Assembly: GCA_022826705.1 (NCBI GenBank)
Contig: JAJDUJ010000027.1
Location: 463,923 to 527,922, forward strand
Reading direction: 5' to 3'
DNA: 64,000 bases
Source: Acidimicrobiia bacterium
Lineage (GTDB): Bacteria; Actinomycetota; Acidimicrobiia; Acidimicrobiales; Bin134
The position numbers and the translations under genes are program-made. The notes beneath the pieces are model-generated. The model searched no databases, was not told where the DNA came from, and saw nothing but the letters and a program-made list of their open reading frames with translations. Positions 36,148-45,504 of the stretch are shown in pieces; within the stretch, counting starts at the first letter, position 1, and every line of letters starts with the position of its first letter.

Positions 36148-38037
36148 TCACCATCCCACCCGTTGATCGGCTTTGCCGGTGTCCATAGCGGCTCGGGCCG
36201 CTCGCACATCGGCGCTGGCGCTCACTTCGGGCACGCCCACCTCCCAGAACGACCCGCCCTCGGTCCAGCGGTAGGCATGGGTGTTGAGCGCGATCACGTA
36301 GGTGCGGTCTGAGGCCCTGGCTCGGCCGAAGGCGGCCTCGAGTTCGGCGATGGAGGTCACGGTCTCGGCCCCACAGCCCATGGAGGCGGCGTGAGCCGCG
36401 AAGTCGACCGGAGTTACTTGCTGCACGCGGGAGTCGGCGAAGAGGTTGTTGAACGGCACGCCGCCCTGGGCCAGTTGCAGGCGGTTGATCACCGCGTACC
36501 CACCGTTGTCGCACACGATGACGATGAGCTTGTGGCCGGTGAGCACCGTGCTGTACAGGTCGCTGTTCATCATGAGGTAGGAGCCGTCGCCCACCAGCAC
36601 CACCACCTCCCGGTCGGGGAGGGCCATCTTGGCCCCCCATCCGCCGGAGATTTCGTAGCCCATGCAGGAATAGCCGTATTCGCAATCAAAGGAATGGACG
36701 GCCTGGCCCCGCCATCCGTTGACCAGCTCGCCGGGGAATCCCCCGGCCGCGGCCAGCACATAGGTGGACTCATCGGCGGCCCGGTCTACCACTCCCACCA
36801 CCTGGGCATAGGTGGGCAGATCGGCGTCGGCCTCGGCGTCGTCGGCAGATCGTCCGGCCGCTGCCACCGTCTCGGGGGCGGCGATCTTGTCGATGTAGGC
36901 GTGGTATTGCGAAGTCTCCGAAGAGGCCCGGTCTGACCACTCCTCGGGGGCCCGGCAATCGCCCAGGGCCGCTCCCAGCTCGGTGAGGCCCTCGCGGGCA
37001 TCGGCCACCAGCGGCAGCGAGCGATGCTTGGTGGCGTCGAAGCGGGCCGCGTTCAGACCGATGATCTGCACGTCGTCGCCCCCGCCGAACACCGTCCACG
37101 ATCCGGTGACGAAGTCGCCCAGGCGGGTGCCCACCGCCAGCACCACGTCGGCCTCGGCAGCCATGGCGTTGGCCGAGGTGCATCCGGTGACGCCGATGGG
37201 GCCGCAATTCAGCCGGTGGTCGGCCACCAGCGAGGTGCGCCCGGCCACCGTCTCCACCACCGGGATGTTGTGGACCTCGGCGAAAGAGCGCAGCTCGTCT
37301 TCGGCCAGCGACCAGTGGACCCCGCCGCCGGCCACGATCAAAGGCCGCTCAGCGGCAACCAGCGCGGCCGCGGCCCGACGAAGCTCGCGGGTGTCGGGCC
37401 GGGGACGGCGGATCTCGTGGATGGCCTCCTCGAAGAAACGGGCGGGGAAGTCGTAGGCCTCGCCCTGGATGTCTTGGGGCAGGCTGATGAAGGCCGGGCC
37501 GCAATCGCCGGGGTCGAGCATGGTGTTGACGGCGTTGGGCAGCGACTGGACCAGCTGCTCGGGCGCGGTGATGCGGTCCCAGTAGCGGACCACCGGCCGG
37601 AAGGCGTCGTTTACCGTCACAGTCGGATTGTCGAAGTGCTCCACCTGCTGGAGCACGGGGTCGGGGATGCGGCTGTTGAAGGTGTCGCCGGCCAGCAGAA
37701 GCAGCGGCATCCGGTTGGCCATGGCCACCGCAGCCGCGGTCACCATGTTGGTGGCGCCGGGGCCGATGGAGCTGGTGGCGGCCATGATGCGGCGGCGGCG
37801 GTTGGCCTTGGCGTAGGCCACCGCGGCCAGGGCCATGCCCTGCTCGTTCTGACCCCGCCAGGTGGGCAGCGCCTCGCCGGCCTGCTCCAGATCATGGCCC
37901 AGACAGGTGACGTTGCCGTGGCCGAAGATGGCGAACACTCCTGCGAACAGGGGGACGGCCTGGCCGTCGACCTCGATGCGCTGGGCCGCCAGATAGCGCA
38001 CCACGGCCCCGGAGGTTGTCAGGCGGATGGTTTCCAT
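36148..38037 (-). CDS. iolD: 3D-(3,5/4)-trihydroxycyclohexane-1,2-dione hydrolase
   Basis: 629 residues, thiamine-diphosphate family. It opens the cyclitol ring to 5-deoxy-glucuronate. The N-terminus IRLTTSGAVVRYLAAQRIEV and GIFAVFGHGN-like sequence (AIFGHGNVTCLGHDL), ATSSIGPGATNMVTAA, and the ThDP/Mg motif VLVGDGSYLMMNSDL...DNGGYAV are all present and colinear with IolD. Full length. It ends 4 bases before a mini-ORF that leads into the desaturase fusion. Confidence 0.96.
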   Translation of the reverse strand: METIRLTTSGAVVRYLAAQRIEVDGQAVPLFAGVFAIFGHGNVTCLGHDLEQAGEALPTWRGQNEQGMALAAVAYAKANRRRRIMAATSSIGPGATNMVTAAAVAMANRMPLLLLAGDTFNSRIPDPVLQQVEHFDNPTVTVNDAFRPVVRYWDRITAPEQLVQSLPNAVNTMLDPGDCGPAFISLPQDIQGEAYDFPARFFEEAIHEIRRPRPDTRELRRAAAALVAAERPLIVAGGGVHWSLAEDELRSFAEVHNIPVVETVAGRTSLVADHRLNCGPIGVTGCTSANAMAAEADVVLAVGTRLGDFVTGSWTVFGGGDDVQIIGLNAARFDATKHRSLPLVADAREGLTELGAALGDCRAPEEWSDRASSETSQYHAYIDKIAAPETVAAAGRSADDAEADADLPTYAQVVGVVDRAADESTYVLAAAGGFPGELVNGWRGQAVHSFDCEYGYSCMGYEISGGWGAKMALPDREVVVLVGDGSYLMMNSDLYSTVLTGHKLIVIVCDNGGYAVINRLQLAQGGVPFNNLFADSRVQQVTPVDFAAHAASMGCGAETVTSIAELEAAFGRARASDRTYVIALNTHAYRWTEGGSFWEVGVPEVSASADVRAARAAMDTGKADQRVGW

Positions 38038-38050
38038 GGCTGCCCTCCCT

Positions 38051-39226
38051 TCAATCGATCCTCAGCGATACCACATCTTCCCAGGTGCCGGTCTTCCAGC
38101 TCTTCAGCATGGCCGCTTGCACGCTCACGCAGGCCAGAGCCTGCTCCATGCCCGCACTGTGAGGCCGCCCCTCGGCCACCGCGGCGAGGAACTCGTGGTC
38201 TTGGATGGCCACCATGTCCTCGAAGCCAATGGAGTTGGCGTCGCCTGGTACGAAGGCGCCGTGGAAGGGGTGGCGATCGCCGGCCCGAACGGTGGTGTAG
38301 CCCTGCTGCGGGTCGGACGCCCGGAAGAGCCGGAGCTCGTTCAATGTCTCGTGGTTCCAGCTCAAAGCGCCCTCGGTGCCGTAGACGTCGAAGGCCATTT
38401 GGCTTTGGGGGCCAACGATGGCCCTGCTGGCCTCGAACATCCCGTGGCTGCCGTTGGCGAACACGGCCAGCGCGCCGAAGTAGTCCTCGTTGGTGACCTC
38501 GCCGGTGGGGTCGCCGGGGCTGCCCCGGTCGTAGTGGGTGCCCGCCCCCGACGGCAGCGGGCGCTCCTTGATGAAGGTCTCACCGATGCCCACCACCCGG
38601 GTGATGGGACCGTTCAGCATCAAAGCCAGGTCCACCGCATGGCTCAAGATGTCGGTGGTGGCGCCGTGCCCGGCTTGGTCGATGAGAAAGCGCCAGGAGA
38701 GCAGGCCCATGGGGTCGGCCCCGTACATCGAGAAGAACCGGCCCCGATGGTTGGTGATCTGCCCCAGTTCGCCGGCGGCGATGAGCTCTTGGGCATAGAG
38801 CACCAGCGGGGCGAAGCGGTAGTTGTAGCCCACCCCGGTGACGATCCCGGCCCGGCGGCAGGCTTGCTCGATCCGGGCGGTCTGGCCCGGGGTTCCCCCG
38901 ACCGGCTTCTCGCAGAACACGTGCTTTCCGGCGGCGGCCGCAGCAATGGCCAAGGGCTCGTGCAGCATGTTGGGAGCGCAGATGATCACCGCATCCACGT
39001 CGGGGTGCTCGACGGCGGGCCGCCAGTCGTCGGTGGTCTCCCGGAATCCGAAGTCGTTCTCGGCAATGCCTCGTCGGGCTTCCATGTTGTCGGAGCAGAT
39101 CACCAGGTCAACGTCGTAGGGCCGGTCTTCGAACAGCGTGGGCAGCCGCAGGTAGGAGCGGGAGTGGGCTTGCCCCATCCAGCCGAATCCCACCACGGCA
39201 ATGCCAAGGCGACGCCGAGAGGTCAT
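38051..39226 (-). CDS. Gfo/Idh/MocA family oxidoreductase
   Basis: 391 residues. Rossmann motif AVVGFGWMGQAHSRSY; HVFCEKPVGGTPGQTAR; GVGYNYRFAPLVLYAQEL; GHGATTDILSHAVDLALML. It is clearly different from the IolG in the same operon and of the larger (about 390-residue) subgroup common in inositol and sugar-acid clusters. It probably acts on a stereoisomer or derivative such as scyllo-inositol or an amino- or methyl-inositol (inferred). Its start overlaps the stop of the 2-hydroxyacid dehydrogenase gene (ATGA). Confidence 0.9.
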   Translation of the reverse strand: MTSRRRLGIAVVGFGWMGQAHSRSYLRLPTLFEDRPYDVDLVICSDNMEARRGIAENDFGFRETTDDWRPAVEHPDVDAVIICAPNMLHEPLAIAAAAAGKHVFCEKPVGGTPGQTARIEQACRRAGIVTGVGYNYRFAPLVLYAQELIAAGELGQITNHRGRFFSMYGADPMGLLSWRFLIDQAGHGATTDILSHAVDLALMLNGPITRVVGIGETFIKERPLPSGAGTHYDRGSPGDPTGEVTNEDYFGALAVFANGSHGMFEASRAIVGPQSQMAFDVYGTEGALSWNHETLNELRLFRASDPQQGYTTVRAGDRHPFHGAFVPGDANSIGFEDMVAIQDHEFLAAVAEGRPHSAGMEQALACVSVQAAMLKSWKTGTWEDVVSLRID

Positions 39227-40203
39227 GAGGCGCCGGGGGTGTCGGCGTGGGCGATTCTGCGGTCCACGGCGGGGTGGGCGGCCGCGGGGTCGAGCAGGTG
39301 CTCAGGGGTCCCGCCCCGCAGCCAGACGAGGGCCTGTTCCAGTGCCTGCCCCACGAGGCGGACAATGCCCACCGTGGTGGTTGAAGCCACATGGGGGGTG
39401 ACGAACACGTTGTCGCGGCCCAGTAGCGGGTGGTCGGGGGGCAGCGGCTCGGGTTCGGTCACGTCGAGGCCTGCCCCGGCTACGCGGCCGGAGTCGAGGG
39501 CGGCCAACAGGGCCTCCTGGTCGACCAACGCCCCCCGGGCGCAGTTGATGATGACAACGCCGGGGCGCATGGCAGCCAGGGAGTCGGTGTTGACGATGTG
39601 GCGGGTCTCCGCGGTGGCGGGGGCGTGCAGCGACACCACGTCTGACTCGGCCCAGAGTTGGTCGAGTTCGACCAGCCTGCCCATTGGAGCGGCGTCCAAA
39701 TACGGGTCGTACACCAGCACGGTCATTCCCATCGCCTCGGCATAGCGCCCGAGAAGGCTGCCGATCCGCCCGCACCCCACCAGCCCCAAGGTTCGTCCGT
39801 CCAGCTCCAGAGCGCCGGGGCCGGTGAGCCTTCCCGGCCCGCCCGCGGTGCCCGCAGCCAAGCGTGCTTCGGAGCCCTTGAGGCGCTTGGTCACCGCCAG
39901 CATCAGGGCCAGCGCGTGCTCGGCGGTTGAGACAGTGGGGGCGTCGGGGGTGTTGCAGGCCGCCACGCCGTGGGTGGCGCAGGCAGCAACGTCCACGTTG
40001 TCGTAGCCGATGCCCGAGCGGGCCACGACTTTGAGCTGGGGCAGCCGCCGACAGGCATCGTCGTCCCAGGGCCGGTCGGCGGCCACCACCACGCCGTCGG
40101 CGTGCTCGGGGCCGTCAACCAGCTCCACATCAGAGGGGATCTCGACCCCGGGCGGGGGAGTTCGGTCGATCCAGATGCGGATTTTGGCGTTGGGTCCGGT
40201 CAT
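39223..40203 (-). CDS. D-isomer-specific 2-hydroxyacid dehydrogenase family protein
   Basis: 326 residues. NAD-binding LGLVGCGRIGSLLGRYAEAM; then VVSLHAPATAETRHIV; VIINCARGALVDQEAL; DVTEPEPLPPDHPLL; and the catalytic His in VTPHVASTTT. The active-site Arg lies in KVVARSGIGYDNVD. Such enzymes reduce 2-keto acids or oxidise 2-hydroxy acids; within this operon it may process a carboxylic product of cyclitol breakdown, or act as a side-activity reductase. The gene overlaps its neighbour, so it is co-translated with the operon. Confidence 0.9.
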   Translation of the reverse strand: MTGPNAKIRIWIDRTPPPGVEIPSDVELVDGPEHADGVVVAADRPWDDDACRRLPQLKVVARSGIGYDNVDVAACATHGVAACNTPDAPTVSTAEHALALMLAVTKRLKGSEARLAAGTAGGPGRLTGPGALELDGRTLGLVGCGRIGSLLGRYAEAMGMTVLVYDPYLDAAPMGRLVELDQLWAESDVVSLHAPATAETRHIVNTDSLAAMRPGVVIINCARGALVDQEALLAALDSGRVAGAGLDVTEPEPLPPDHPLLGRDNVFVTPHVASTTTVGIVRLVGQALEQALVWLRGGTPEHLLDPAAAHPAVDRRIAHADTPGAS

Positions 40204-40222
40204 GCTCTCGCCTCAGCGGGGG

Positions 40223-41203
40223 TCACTGGTGTGGGGCCAGCATCTCGTCGATCTCGGAAGGGGTTGGCATGGCGTGTGAACATGCCAGGCGACCGGCCAC
40301 AATAGCTCCGGCTGCGTTGGCCCGGGTGACGATTGCCACCGGGTCGAGGTCGGCCAAGAGCCCGTCGGCCAACGAGCCCCCGAAAGCGTCCCCGGCGCCC
40401 AACCCGCACACCACCTCCACCGGGATGGGCGGCACCTCCGCCCTGCTCTCCGGGGTGGCCACCAGCACCCCGGCTTCCCCCTGCTTCACAATGGCCAGCG
40501 ACACTCCCCGGTCCAGCAGCCGGTCGGCGGCGGCATGGGGGTCGGCGGCGCCCACGGCGATCTCGCACTCGGTTCGGTTGCCCACCGCCACTGTGGCCAG
40601 CTCCACGGCCTGCCCGATGTGCTTGCCGGCCTCCTGGGAGGAGGACCAGAAGCTGGGCCGGTAGTCCAAGTCGAGCACAGTATGGGGTCGGCGGTTCCGG
40701 CGCTGGAGCACTTCCATCACGGTGGAGCGGGACGGCTCCTGGGCGAAGCGGGACCCTGCTGTCCACAGCACCGGCACGGTGGCGGCGATATCGGGGATGT
40801 CGCCGGGCAGCAAGTTCATCTCCGGGCCCCGGGGCTCGCGGTAGAACAGCAGCGGCGGGTCGGTGGGAGGGTCGAGGGCGCAGAAGGCCAGGGCGGTGCG
40901 CAGCTCGGGGTCGGTGGACACATAACGGCTCTCCACACCGAACACCTCGGCCAGCTCGTTCCGGATGTACTCCCCGAAGCCGTCGTCGCCCACCCGGGTC
41001 ACAACCGCGGCCCGCCGGCCCAACCGGGCACAGGCCACGGCCACGTTGGTGGGGGAGCCGCCGACGGATTTGGCAAACGACTCCACCCTGCTCAGCGGCA
41101 CCCCGCTCTGCTGGGGATACAGATCGACGCTGACCCGTCCGATGGTCAGCACCTCGATATCGGACGAATCGCGGGCGATGCCGGTCCCCGGTGCGTCGGT
41201 CAC
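40223..41203 (-). CDS. iolC: 5-dehydro-2-deoxygluconokinase
   Basis: 326 residues, PfkB sugar-kinase family. LTIGRVSVDLYPQQSGVPL and SFAKSVGGSPTNVAVACARLG at the N-terminus are typical of IolC; VVTRVGDDGFGEYIRNEL follows; the catalytic Asp is in VCGLGAGDAFGGSLADGLL. No C-terminal DUF2090 aldolase domain is attached, so the aldolase step needs another protein, here probably the LacD-like enzyme. Confidence 0.94.
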   Translation of the reverse strand: MTDAPGTGIARDSSDIEVLTIGRVSVDLYPQQSGVPLSRVESFAKSVGGSPTNVAVACARLGRRAAVVTRVGDDGFGEYIRNELAEVFGVESRYVSTDPELRTALAFCALDPPTDPPLLFYREPRGPEMNLLPGDIPDIAATVPVLWTAGSRFAQEPSRSTVMEVLQRRNRRPHTVLDLDYRPSFWSSSQEAGKHIGQAVELATVAVGNRTECEIAVGAADPHAAADRLLDRGVSLAIVKQGEAGVLVATPESRAEVPPIPVEVVCGLGAGDAFGGSLADGLLADLDPVAIVTRANAAGAIVAGRLACSHAMPTPSEIDEMLAPHQ

Positions 41204-41235
41204 GCAGAGATGTTAGTTGTGGTCAGGAGCGACGA

Positions 41236-42015
41236 CTACGCACCAGCTCCAGCCAGCTCGTGCTGGAGAGCTTCAAGTTCGGCGCCGCCGGCCATGAGCT
41301 GGGTCAGATCAGCCTGGGACAGCTCTTCTTTGGCCCAATTCCCCATGGACACTCCCCGGTTGAGGATCACAAAGCGGTCTCCCACCGGGTAGGCGTGGTT
41401 GGGATTGTGGGTAATGAAGATCACCGCCAATCCCTGGTCTCGAGCCTCCACGATGCGCCGCAGAACTACTCCCGACTGCTTCACGCCCAGCGCCGAGGTG
41501 GGCTCGTCGAGGATCAGCACCCGAGCGCCGAAGTAGCTGGCCCGGGCGATGGCCACCGATTGCCGCTCACCGCCGGAGAGTGTGCCAACGGGCTGCTCGA
41601 CATCGCGGATGTCGATGCCCATCTTGGCCATCTCCTCTTTGGCGATTCGCTTGGCGCCCTCGATGTCGATCTGGCGGAAGGGCCAAATGCCGGTCTTGGG
41701 CTCCGACCCGAGGAAGAAGTTCCGCCACACCGACATGAGCGGCACCATGGCCAAGTCCTGGTACACGGTGGCGATGCCTCGGCCCAGCGCCTCGCGGGGC
41801 GAGTTGAATCGCACCTCCTCGCCCTCCATCAAGAGCGTGCCCTCGTCGTACTGGTGTACGCCGGCCAGGATCTTGATGAAGGTGGACTTGCCCGCGCCGT
41901 TGTCGCCCAGCACGCAGGTGACCTCACCGGGATTCACCGTGGTGGTGACCCCGGTGAGGGCGATGATGTTCCCGTAGAACTTCGAGATGTTGTTGAGTTC
42001 GAGGAATTCAGCCAT
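41236..42015 (-). CDS. Sugar ABC transporter ATP-binding protein
   Basis: 259 residues, a single nucleotide-binding domain: Walker [11 protein letters not shown]-loop region [10 protein letters not shown], signature [14 protein letters not shown], Walker [14 protein letters not shown]-loop [12 protein letters not shown]. The RVFILNRG-like end ([11 protein letters not shown]) places it with carbohydrate uptake 2 (CUT2) ATPases, but those usually hold two fused domains; here only one is present, so it should dimerise. AAAGGAGG lies 7 bases before ATG 42015. Confidence 0.93.
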   Translation of the reverse strand: MAEFLELNNISKFYGNIIALTGVTTTVNPGEVTCVLGDNGAGKSTFIKILAGVHQYDEGTLLMEGEEVRFNSPREALGRGIATVYQDLAMVPLMSVWRNFFLGSEPKTGIWPFRQIDIEGAKRIAKEEMAKMGIDIRDVEQPVGTLSGGERQSVAIARASYFGARVLILDEPTSALGVKQSGVVLRRIVEARDQGLAVIFITHNPNHAYPVGDRFVILNRGVSMGNWAKEELSQADLTQLMAGGAELEALQHELAGAGA

Positions 42016-42071
42016 CAGCAGACCTCCTTTAGGGTTTTGGCTGTCGGAGCGGATTGCGGAGAACGGGTCAT
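42015..42071 (-). CDS. Possible 18-codon mini-ORF joining permease and ATPase genes
   Basis: ATG 42071 overlaps the permease stop (ATGA) and TGA 42017-42015 overlaps the ATPase start (TGATG), so it fills the gap exactly. It encodes [18 protein letters not shown]. Its last codons carry the ATPase ribosome binding site AAAGGAGG (42023-42030). Its end KEVC resembles the permease end EKVR at base level, which might mark an old junction duplication; the likeness is weak. Confidence 0.35.
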   Translation of the reverse strand: MTRSPQSAPTAKTLKEVC

Positions 42072-44296
42072 CGGACCTTCTCCGCTTGCGAGCGCACGTA
42101 GTTGTTCACCAGCACCGCCACCAGCAACAGGGCGCCCAGCACCAAGAAGCGCCAGTCGCTGTTCCAGGTGGCGAAACCGATACCGGAGGTGATCATGCCC
42201 CAGATCACCGCGCCGATGGCCGCGCCGATGGCCGATCCGTAGCCGCCGGTGAGCAGGCAGCCGCCGACCACCGCCACGATGATGTAGCGGAACTCGTTGC
42301 CGTCGCCCACGTTGGCCTGCACCGAGTTGAGCCGGAAGGCGATCACCATGCCGGTGATCCAGGCCGACGCCGACACCAGCATGAACAGCGTGGTCTTGGT
42401 GCGGGCCGCAGGCACGCCCACCGAGCGGGAGGCGTCCTTGTTGCCGCCCACCGCGAAGACCCAGTTGCCGAACTGGGTGCGGGCCAGCACCCAGGCGCCG
42501 AGCACCGCGAACGCCAGGAACAGCATGACGCCCACGCCGAAGCGGGTCGAGGCCTGGGTGGCGGCCAATTCCTCGTTGGTGATGAACATCAGCTTGGCTG
42601 CGATGCCCAGCATGACTGAACCGAGACCGACGAAGACCAATGATCGGCCCACGCTCTCGTCGGAGGTGAAAAGCGTGCGGAAGAGGGTGGCCAGAGCAAA
42701 GACCGCGAAGGCAACGATGCCTCCCTTGGCCACCGCCATGATGATGCTGTAGAGGATGCCGTCGCCATCGGCCAACTCCAAGATCAATGACACGAGTCCT
42801 GCGGCCAAGCCGAGTGCTGTCCCGATTTGCCGAGCGAGCGGGCCGTGCATCGGCGGCGGCGGGGCGGTGGTGCGCCGGGCGGCGATCAGCCGGGTGATTG
42901 CTGATGCGGCTAGCAGGAGTGCGATCAACAGCAGGGCGGTGAACAATTCCACCCGCAGCTTGCGGGAATCGGCTTCGGACTGGATGAAGAAGGCCAGCCC
43001 TGCGACGGCCGCCGCGGTGAGCAGTGTGAACACCGCTGCCAGCCCGCGACGTCTGGCGGCAATGCTGAGCACCACCACACCGGCGATGGCCAGCCCGCCG
43101 AAGAGGATGGCTCGGGCGCCCTGCACGGTGATCATGTAGCTGATTCCTGGGATGAGGGCGATCACCGCACCGATAGCCGGGTACCCCACGCTGACCCGGC
43201 CCAACGCGGCCAACACCGCCAGCACACCGGTGGTGCCGATGCCGATGGCTAGAAACACGCGTCCTGGAGTGCCAGTCAAGAAATCGAGGCGGCCTTCGTT
43301 GTTGGAGTCCATGACCGCGGCGATGAGAATGGCCCCCACGATCGCCACCAACCCAACGACGAAGTACTGGACAACACGCGGGTTGCGCTCCTCCTGGCTG
43401 GATTCCCGTTCGGCCGGTTGGTAGCGGGCCAGGCACCAGCCGGCCACCGCCACCAGTACTCCCGCCCCGGTGATGATCCCGAAGACCCAGTTGGAGACCT
43501 TCCCGTCCTGGTTGTGAAGCAGGATGTAGCCGATTGCCCCGACTGCGGCCCCCACCGCAGAAATCAGGTAGCCGCCGCGGTTGGGGTGCTCCCGGCGGGC
43601 GTAGGCCAACTCCATGGTGCCCAAGATCAACACCACCGCGCCGATGATCAGCATGCCGCTCCAGGCCCAGTCTCGGTTGTCCCAAACGTGGCCGTTGCGA
43701 ATCCAGGTGGCGCCGAAGATGTTGTCCCAGAACTCGTAGCCGCCCGACCGGTCGAGACCCTCGGCAATCACCTTGTTGGTGAACAGCTTGGTGAATCCGA
43801 GCTTGGCCCCGATGAGGATGAAGAACGTGCCCAGCGTGACGATGAAGCTGGGCAGCGAGGTTTTGTCCACCAGCGTGCCGTTGAACCAGCCGATGGCCAA
43901 GGCAAAGGCCAGCGAGAGCGGCACCGCAAGGTGCAAGCTGAGCCCGGCACCGCCCAATTCGGCGGTGTCGCTGCTCAACAGGACCACAATCACCGCGGTA
44001 GCGCCGGTCATGGAGCCCGAAGAGAGGTCGAATTCACCCCCGATCATCAACAGGGCCACCGGCACCGCCATCAAGCCGAGGGTGGCGGCCACATCCAAGT
44101 AGTTAGCCGTGCCTCCTGCGGTTCCGAACGGCGCCGAAACCAGCCAGAACAGCAGCCAAACCCCGACTGCGCCGATAAGGGCGCCAATCTCGGGTCTGGT
44201 CAGCAGCTGCTGGACCGGGCCTCGGTGGGCTAATCGCTCGTCTTGCGCTGGCGACGAATCAGCCGCAGAGTCATTCGTGGTGGTCACTTCGGCCAT
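42068..44296 (-). CDS. Very large sugar ABC permease with an internal membrane insertion
   Basis: 742 residues, twice the usual 320-380. Residues about 35-230 match the first half of a CUT2 permease (RbsC type): [19 protein letters not shown] and [20 protein letters not shown]. Residues 586-742 match the second half: [20 protein letters not shown] and [20 protein letters not shown]. Between them, about 235-585, lie some 350 residues with roughly ten further hydrophobic helices and charged loops such as [13 protein letters not shown] and [15 protein letters not shown]. The frame is open and coupled to the ATPase. The insert may be a membrane domain of its own; I cannot name it. Confidence 0.9.
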   Translation of the reverse strand: MAEVTTTNDSAADSSPAQDERLAHRGPVQQLLTRPEIGALIGAVGVWLLFWLVSAPFGTAGGTANYLDVAATLGLMAVPVALLMIGGEFDLSSGSMTGATAVIVVLLSSDTAELGGAGLSLHLAVPLSLAFALAIGWFNGTLVDKTSLPSFIVTLGTFFILIGAKLGFTKLFTNKVIAEGLDRSGGYEFWDNIFGATWIRNGHVWDNRDWAWSGMLIIGAVVLILGTMELAYARREHPNRGGYLISAVGAAVGAIGYILLHNQDGKVSNWVFGIITGAGVLVAVAGWCLARYQPAERESSQEERNPRVVQYFVVGLVAIVGAILIAAVMDSNNEGRLDFLTGTPGRVFLAIGIGTTGVLAVLAALGRVSVGYPAIGAVIALIPGISYMITVQGARAILFGGLAIAGVVVLSIAARRRGLAAVFTLLTAAAVAGLAFFIQSEADSRKLRVELFTALLLIALLLAASAITRLIAARRTTAPPPPMHGPLARQIGTALGLAAGLVSLILELADGDGILYSIIMAVAKGGIVAFAVFALATLFRTLFTSDESVGRSLVFVGLGSVMLGIAAKLMFITNEELAATQASTRFGVGVMLFLAFAVLGAWVLARTQFGNWVFAVGGNKDASRSVGVPAARTKTTLFMLVSASAWITGMVIAFRLNSVQANVGDGNEFRYIIVAVVGGCLLTGGYGSAIGAAIGAVIWGMITSGIGFATWNSDWRFLVLGALLLVAVLVNNYVRSQAEKVR

Positions 44297-44367
44297 GAGA
44301 GTTCCCCCCTCTCAACCTGGGCGATGTACCCGACTTATGAATTTCGTTGACTCTAGACCAAATGAAA

Positions 44368-44400
44368 GGAGCGCTGCCCGGATACCCCGGACAGCGCTCC
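44368..44400. terminator. Strong hairpin between the binding-protein and permease genes
   Basis: GGAGCGCTG (44368-44376) and CAGCGCTCC (44392-44400) pair perfectly over 9 bp, and CCGG blocks inside can extend the stem. T-rich runs follow on both strands. Lying after the binding-protein stop and 72 bases before the permease start, it probably causes partial termination or protects the 5' mRNA, keeping binding protein in excess over the permease. Confidence 0.7.
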
Positions 44401-44445
44401 TTGTTTGTATGCGACGCGATCAGCGCCGCACGTCAGTTATGGGGT

Positions 44446-45489
44446 TTAGCGGGTTCCCTGGGACACCAGTGCTTTGACCTCTGCCGCGTTGGCGGTGTCG
44501 ACGAAGCCCGGACCGGTCAGGATGGGCAGACCGCCGCCCGCGGTGTTCAGGTTGGTGGCTTGCAGGTGCATCAGGATGACCGGCAGGTAGCCCTGGAGGT
44601 ACTGCTGCTGGTCGACGGTGAAGGCCACGTTGCCCGCCTCGATCTCATCGATGAGGTCGCTGGACAGGTCGAAGCCGCCGATGATGAGGTCCCTACCGGC
44701 TTGCTCACCGGCAGCAAGAGCCCGCAGAGGCAGGTTCGGACCCACGCCGAGCACGCCGTCGATGCTCTCATCGCCCTGGAGGATGGCGGCAATGGTGTTC
44801 TGCTGCTCATCGGGGGTGGCGTCGAGGCCGACGAACTCCGAGGTCACCTGACCGCTGAAGGTTTCGGCCAGACCGTTGCAGCGCTCTTCGAGAGCGACGT
44901 TGGTCTGCTCCTGGCGGGCGCAGAGCACGTGGGTGGCACCCAGTGCATTGAACCGCTCGCCCGCGCCGTTACCGGCCACCGTCTCGGTTTGGCCGATGTG
45001 GGTGGTGGCGCCGAGGTCCTTGTAGTCGTTCACACCGGAGTTCAGCGTGTACAGCGGGATGCCCGCGGCAACTACGGCCTCAGCAGCCGACTGGACACCG
45101 GCCGGGTCGGCCAGCGAGATGGCGATGCCGTCGGAGCCGGCGGCGATGGCCGCCTCAATCTCCTGGGCTTGCCGCAAGGCGTCGTTGTTGGAGCCGAAGT
45201 AAACCACGTCGCAGCCGATTGCTGCCGCGGCGTCGCGCACGGCCACCTCAACCACTGACCAGAAGGTTCCGGAGTCACCGTGGGTGATCACGTGGTAGGT
45301 CTTGTCGCAGCCCTGGGTTGGGTCTACTTCCACGACCTCGGTCGGCTCTGGTGCTTCAGTGGCAGGTGCCGCTGCTTCGGTTGGCTCACTGGATGCGGGC
45401 TCGCCGGTGTCGTCGTCATCGTTGCCGCATGCTGCGGCTACGAGAGTGAACGCCAGAAGCAGTGCAAACAGCTTCCATAGCTTTCTCAT
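44446..45489 (-). CDS. Sugar ABC transporter substrate-binding lipoprotein (MocB/RbsB type)
   Basis: 347 residues. Lipoprotein signal ending LVAAACGNDDDD, then a Pro/Glu/Thr linker. The periplasmic-binding fold of the ribose/inositol class: YHVITHGDSGTFWSVVEVAV, AIAAGSDGIAISLADP, GIPLYTLNSGVNDY, TTHIGQTETVAGNGAGERF and GVLGVGPNLPLRALAAGEQA. With the permease and ATPase next door it forms the operon's importer, probably for inositol or a derivative. A hairpin follows its stop. Confidence 0.92.
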   Translation of the reverse strand: MRKLWKLFALLLAFTLVAAACGNDDDDTGEPASSEPTEAAAPATEAPEPTEVVEVDPTQGCDKTYHVITHGDSGTFWSVVEVAVRDAAAAIGCDVVYFGSNNDALRQAQEIEAAIAAGSDGIAISLADPAGVQSAAEAVVAAGIPLYTLNSGVNDYKDLGATTHIGQTETVAGNGAGERFNALGATHVLCARQEQTNVALEERCNGLAETFSGQVTSEFVGLDATPDEQQNTIAAILQGDESIDGVLGVGPNLPLRALAAGEQAGRDLIIGGFDLSSDLIDEIEAGNVAFTVDQQQYLQGYLPVILMHLQATNLNTAGGGLPILTGPGFVDTANAAEVKALVSQGTR

Positions 45490-45504
45490 TTTGGATTACC
45501 CCTC

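Noticed and set aside
37024..39745. Long forward frames (490 and 572 codons) opposite iolD and the MocA-like and 2-hydroxyacid dehydrogenase genes
   Set aside because: They mirror conserved reverse-strand enzymes and show no motif of their own.
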